DNA of 38,569 nt from Alphaproteobacteria bacterium 43-37 (GTDB taxonomy: Bacteria; Pseudomonadota; Alphaproteobacteria; 43-37): contig MKSY01000029.1 of NCBI GenBank assembly GCA_001897475.1, forward strand, positions 1 to 38,569, given 5' to 3'. The position numbers and the translations under genes were made by a program. The notes under the pieces are model-generated. The model searched no databases and was not told the origin of the DNA. It saw only the letters and a program-made list of their open reading frames with translations. Within the stretch, counting starts at the first letter, position 1. Every line of letters begins with the position of its first letter. Below, piece after piece: positions 35,075 to 38,569 of this stretch.

Positions 35075-36357
35075 AGCAACATATCTGGTATCCATTTACC
35101 CAAATGAAATCAGCGCCATCCCCCATACTTATAACTCGAGGGGAAGGAGCCCAGATATGGGATGAACATAATAAAAGTTATCTCGATCTCATCTCAAGCT
35201 GGTGGGTTAACATCCATGGTCATTGTCACCCTAAAATTGCGCAAGCTATCGCCGATCAAGCTCACACTCTTGAACATGTACTCTTGGCTGGCTTTACTCA
35301 TAAACCAGCACAAGCTTTTTCCAATCTGTTATGCCAAAAACTTGACCCAAGTTTGAGCTATGTATTTTTTGGCGATAATGGTTCCACAGCCGTTGAAATC
35401 GCTCTTAAAATGGCCATACAATATTGGTCAAACCAAGGCCATCAAACCTCTGCTATTTTGCACTTGGACGGCGGATATCATGGTGACACTTTTGGAAGCA
35501 TGGCCGTAGGAAAAACAGCCGGCCTTACACAACCATTTCACCCATTTCTTTTCAAAACGCTCTCCTTTCCAACCCCTCATACATGGGTGGATGATCCATC
35601 TGTTGACATGAAAGAAGCCGAATCTCTCGCAGCGCTACAAACCATACTGGATCAACATCACAATTCCATTGCCGCCATTATTGTTGAACCATTAATCCAA
35701 GGCGCTATTGGCATGCGCTATTACCGCCCCTCTTTCCTTGATGAAGTCATTAAACGCTGTAAGGATCGCAACATTCTTATCATCTTTGATGAAGTCATGA
35801 CTGGTTTTGGACGTACAGGCCGTTTATTTGCTTATGAACATTTGGTAGAAAAACCAGATATTATTTGCCTTTCTAAAGCCATCACCGGTGGTTTTCTTCC
35901 TATGGCGGCAACTGTTTGCACAGATAGAATTTTCAATGCGTTCTTAGATGACTCTTTCCAAAAGGCTTTTGCTCATGGGCATTCTTTTACTGCAAACCCC
36001 TTGGGTTGCGCGGCAGCTATTGCATCCTTAAAGCTTTTTGAAGAAGAAGATACCCTTGAAAAAATTGCCCGCATCGAAAAGGTTCATAAATCTCAAACTC
36101 AGGCTTTACTTGATAAAAAAATCATTGAAAAAGTTCGCATTCTTGGGTCAATCGCTGCATTTGAAAGTAGCATTACTGCTGCTTACGGTTCAGCACAAAG
36201 CATCGCTTTGCGTCAGTTGTTTTTAGAGGAAGGACTCCTCATCAGGCCCCTTGGTGGTGTGATTTATCTGATACCACCTGCCTGTATTAGTGATGAGCAA
36301 CTTGCTCGCTCTTATGAGATTATTGAGCGCGTTCTCACAAAACAAGCTACGAGCTAG
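35071..36357 (+). CDS. bioA: Adenosylmethionine-8-amino-7-oxononanoate aminotransferase
   Basis: 428 residues, usual length. A class III aminotransferase converting KAPA to diaminopelargonate with SAM as donor. Seen: HIWYPFTQMKSAP at the start (a BioA hallmark), DLISSWWVNIHGH, FGDNGSTAVEIALKMA, DEVMTGFGRTG and the PLP-lysine motif LSKAITGGFLPMA. It is the last gene of bioFHCDA and converges on lipB, with the stop codons overlapping by four bases. Confidence 0.97.
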   Translation: MKQHIWYPFTQMKSAPSPILITRGEGAQIWDEHNKSYLDLISSWWVNIHGHCHPKIAQAIADQAHTLEHVLLAGFTHKPAQAFSNLLCQKLDPSLSYVFFGDNGSTAVEIALKMAIQYWSNQGHQTSAILHLDGGYHGDTFGSMAVGKTAGLTQPFHPFLFKTLSFPTPHTWVDDPSVDMKEAESLAALQTILDQHHNSIAAIIVEPLIQGAIGMRYYRPSFLDEVIKRCKDRNILIIFDEVMTGFGRTGRLFAYEHLVEKPDIICLSKAITGGFLPMAATVCTDRIFNAFLDDSFQKAFAHGHSFTANPLGCAAAIASLKLFEEEDTLEKIARIEKVHKSQTQALLDKKIIEKVRILGSIAAFESSITAAYGSAQSIALRQLFLEEGLLIRPLGGVIYLIPPACISDEQLARSYEIIERVLTKQATS

Positions 36358-37016
36358 CTCTCCACAATTTGCGCACCAAAAACATGTTCAAATTTTTTCA
36401 CAAGCACGCAATCGACCTCTGGCATACTGATTGTTAGCCCTAAGTCAGCTAAAGAGGTCACGCCAAAACCTTTGAGGCCACATGGAACAATTCCGCCAAA
36501 ATGCCTCAAATCGGGAGCCACATTGAATGCTATCCCGTGACTTGTTACCCATTTTTTTACCCGCACACCAATAGCAGCAATTTTAGCTTCACCTATTGGC
36601 GTGACAACCCACAGACCAATACGCCCATCACGGCGAAAAGCCTCTACACCAAGCTCTTTAATCGATAAAATAAGCCACTCTTCCAGATGCCAAACATACT
36701 TTCGCAAATCTTGCTCTCTCGTGCGCAAGTCCAGTAGTGAGTATGCTACTCGTTGGCCTGGCCCATGGTACGTCAGCTGCCCACCACGACCACTTTCATA
36801 GACAGGAAAAGGAAAGCGAGCCAAATGGTCTTCTTTTTTTCCACTTGTACCAGATGTATAAAGCGGAGGATGTTCCAAAAACCAAAGTCTTTGTGGGCTT
36901 TGACCCAGAATAATACTTTCAACCCAACTTTCCATCGTTGCCAATGCTTCAGGATATGGCACCAAATAAGAAGCGTGGGTCAAAGAAACAATGCCATGAG
37001 ACTCAGGAAATAGCAT
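36354..37016 (-). CDS. lipB: Lipoyl(octanoyl)-[acyl carrier protein]:protein transferase
   Basis: 220 residues. It transfers octanoate from ACP to lipoyl domains. Seen: RGGQLTYHGPGQRVAY, the conserved Lys in IAAIGVRVKKWVTSHGIAFNV and the catalytic Cys in GIVPCGLKGFGVTSL. The frame extends 31 codons upstream into the OmpA-like gene, but the natural start is ATG 37016, four bases after that gene's stop with AGG nearby, so the pair is cotranscribed. Confidence 0.95.
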   Translation of the reverse strand: MLFPESHGIVSLTHASYLVPYPEALATMESWVESIILGQSPQRLWFLEHPPLYTSGTSGKKEDHLARFPFPVYESGRGGQLTYHGPGQRVAYSLLDLRTREQDLRKYVWHLEEWLILSIKELGVEAFRRDGRIGLWVVTPIGEAKIAAIGVRVKKWVTSHGIAFNVAPDLRHFGGIVPCGLKGFGVTSLADLGLTISMPEVDCVLVKKFEHVFGAQIVES

Positions 37017-37020
37017 TAGC

Positions 37021-38028
37021 CTACCGCTGATCAATCCGCAACTCAATGCGACGGTTACGGTTATAATCGCCATCTTGGTCTGTGGTATCCAAAGGTTGGA
37101 ATTCACCAAAACCTGCTGCTGCTAAGCGTTTAGTTGGAATACCTTGTTGAGCCAAGAAATTAACCACGCTGATAGCTCTGGCAGCGGACAATTCCCAGTT
37201 CGAATTAAACTGCTTTGTGTGAATAGGTCGTTTATCTGTGTGCCCATCAACACGCAAAATCCAATTTAAATCTGCCGGGATGGATTTAGAAATTTTTTTC
37301 AGTGTTTGCGCCAAAATCTTGAGTTGCTCTTTCCCATTATCCTCAAGCTCTGCCGAAGCTGAATCAAACAAGACTTCTGATTGAAACATGAAACGATCAC
37401 CAACCACAATTATATCTGTTTGATCAGCCAATGCTTCTTTTAATCGTCCAAAAAACTCAGACTTATAGTTGGCTAGTTTAATGGCTTCTGAGTTGAGGGC
37501 GCTTTTAAGTTTTTTGGTCAAAGAGGCCACTTCTTCTTCCAAAACTTGATTGTTACTTTTATGCTGATCTATGGCTATAGCTTTCAACTTAAGCTGCGAC
37601 ATTAGCTCCTGAATCTGACTTTGCAGATATGCCATTTTTTCTTCGAGAGACATTTTGGCCTTGGCAGCATTTGCCTTGTCACTCGTTAAGCTCTCTATTT
37701 TTGTTGATAAGGTCATGTTTTGAGATTGAAGCGATTCAATGGTTTCTTCAAAAGTTACAACTTGTTCAGATAACTGAGTTTTTTCAGCATCAAGCTGATT
37801 TATGTCCTGCTTAGCCCTCATGAGTAGCGCCGACAGCCGGTTCATTTCTTGGTTAAGTTCATCAACAGCCTTGTTCCGGCCGTTAAGCTCTGTCCCTAAA
37901 ATGTATTGCGCAATCACAAACACCAGAACCACAAAAACCAACACCATGACCAACGCAGTCAACGCGTCAACAAATCCTGGCCAAATGTTAAGTGGCGAAA
38001 GCTTGTCCCGGTGAAATTTGAGCGACAT
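37021..38028 (-). CDS. OmpA/MotB-domain envelope protein with coiled coil
   Basis: 335 residues. A single membrane helix near residues 20-42 (ALTALVMVLVFVVLVFVIAQ) is followed by a long heptad-rich coiled coil (about 50-180) and a C-terminal OmpA-like peptidoglycan-binding domain (VLFDSASAELEDNGKEQL, then VDGHTDKRPI, NWELSAARAISVVNFL, NRRIELRI). It resembles MotB-like stator proteins of alphaproteobacteria, with the conserved FVDALTALVMVLVFVV helix, but no MotA/ExbB-type partner gene is adjacent. It probably links the inner membrane to the cell wall. ATG 38028 is preferred to GTG 38037. Confidence 0.88.
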   Translation of the reverse strand: MSLKFHRDKLSPLNIWPGFVDALTALVMVLVFVVLVFVIAQYILGTELNGRNKAVDELNQEMNRLSALLMRAKQDINQLDAEKTQLSEQVVTFEETIESLQSQNMTLSTKIESLTSDKANAAKAKMSLEEKMAYLQSQIQELMSQLKLKAIAIDQHKSNNQVLEEEVASLTKKLKSALNSEAIKLANYKSEFFGRLKEALADQTDIIVVGDRFMFQSEVLFDSASAELEDNGKEQLKILAQTLKKISKSIPADLNWILRVDGHTDKRPIHTKQFNSNWELSAARAISVVNFLAQQGIPTKRLAAAGFGEFQPLDTTDQDGDYNRNRRIELRIDQR

Positions 38029-38169
38029 GGTATCCACAAGTAGAACATTAAACTTAAGCTTATTTCACCACAATTCTAGCATCAAAACAAGCTTTGCACT
38101 TGAGCACAGCGTAAAAATTGTCGGGTGTTATCTAGTAAGTGCGCTTTAATGAATAAGAGAATAAAATTT

Positions 38170-38198
38170 TTGCACCAGCAAGAAGCGGATGCTATAGT
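38170..38198 (+). promoter_or_regulatory. Candidate promoter of the AAA-ATPase-like gene
   Basis: TTGCAC (38170-38175) and TATAGT (38193-38198) at 17-base spacing, about 37 bp before the start codon. The -10 match is strong and the -35 fair. Confidence 0.5.
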
Positions 38199-38235
38199 GA
38201 ACTTATAAGTTTGGATCGCTTAATGGAGAACATGG

Positions 38236-38569
38236 ATGATATTTAAACGTGGGTTAAAAGTCCTCATTGCCGCATCAACAATGATCACTTCTTTTCAGCC
38301 AGCCTCAGCTGAGGTTGCTGCCCTTGATGCGCAAGGAAATATTATTCATGATGACATGATTACACGACAAGCCATTCCCCGACCTCTTTTGCCTTACACT
38401 GGAGCCAGCGACTTCTTAAAGGTATCCCAGGAAGGCGCGATCTTTATCGATAAATCATTATTGATAAGAGATATTCTTGCCCATCAAAGTGAGGTTTTCC
38501 TCTTCACCCGCCCACGCCGATGGGGTAAATCCACCAACCTCAACATGATGCAATATTTCTTTAACCCGG
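38236..38569 (+). CDS. AAA-ATPase-like protein with signal peptide (truncated by window end)
   Basis: The first 111 codons are visible. ATG 38236 follows GGAG by seven bases; an ATG at 38232 is closed at once by TAA. Residues 1-25 form a signal peptide (KRGLKVLIAAS, cleavage at ASA-EV). After a linker, residues 58-110 match the start of the AAA-ATPase_like family (PF09820): DFLKVSQEGAIFIDKSLLI, then VFLFTRPRRWGKSTNLNMM with the P-loop Lys98. Members usually carry a C-terminal PD-(D/E)XK domain, which would lie outside the window. An export signal on this family is unexpected for a cytoplasmic ATPase and hints at a secreted role. Confidence 0.75.
   Translation, partial: MIFKRGLKVLIAASTMITSFQPASAEVAALDAQGNIIHDDMITRQAIPRPLLPYTGASDFLKVSQEGAIFIDKSLLIRDILAHQSEVFLFTRPRRWGKSTNLNMMQYFFNP

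Overview
The window looks like chromosomal DNA of a host-associated alphaproteobacterium, moderately AT-rich by eye. Holosporales (Caedibacter/Paracaedibacter/Odyssella type) would fit. This placement is inference: a methyltransferase resembling rickettsial protein lysine methyltransferases, palindromic repeats comparable to Rickettsia palindromic elements, one of them inside a gene, a biotin gene cluster, many amino-acid and carboxylate carriers, and several exported proteins of possible host-facing role. There is no phage, IS element, tRNA, rRNA or CRISPR array in view.

Layout. 1-5.0 kb: end of an unknown membrane protein, yqgE, an orphan ABC-type binding protein, then a DUF485-actP-(DUF2125-like) operon. 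5.0-8.7 kb: recA-alaS operon (minus strand). 8.98-10.0 kb: an unfamiliar reading frame interrupted by a single in-frame TGA. 10.1-14.1 kb: ribF, a lipoprotein alpha/beta hydrolase, a 470-bp block of tandem and palindromic repeats, and the methyltransferase. 14.3-17.3 kb: tkt-gapA operon. 17.4-20.7 kb: two small secreted glycine-rich proteins and two LysR-type regulators. Two pairs of 13-bp sites spaced exactly 21 bp lie before the first glycine-rich gene and before the first regulator. 20.9-22.0 kb: a candidate small RNA with a strong terminator, then a secreted caspase-like (clan CD) protein. 22.0-24.7 kb: two tandem APC-family carriers. 24.8-28.4 kb: a BI-1 family membrane protein, a YkuD L,D-transpeptidase and two tandem paralogous glycosyltransferases. 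28.4-30.5 kb: a TPP riboswitch controlling an MFS carrier and thiD. 30.6-36.4 kb: biotin locus, bioB diverging from bioF-H-C-D-A. 36.4-38.0 kb: an OmpA/MotB-like envelope protein and lipB. 38.2 kb to the edge: start of an AAA-ATPase-like protein with a signal peptide.

Main points of interest. (1) A palindromic repeat flanked by 18-bp and 30-bp tandem arrays sits in frame inside bioH, between two conserved hydrolase motifs; a related composite repeat lies between genes at 12.1-12.5 kb. (2) The matched 21-bp-period sites suggest a self-regulated LysR circuit controlling secreted GGxGG-repeat proteins. (3) A two-hairpin candidate RNA of unknown family. (4) An exported metacaspase-like protein, and an AAA-ATPase-like protein with a signal peptide.

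Cofactor metabolism is prominent: thiamine (riboswitch, carrier, thiD), biotin (full set from bioC to bioB), lipoate (lipB) and FMN/FAD (ribF). The cell therefore appears to keep vitamin synthesis or salvage while importing amino acids and acetate-like carboxylates.
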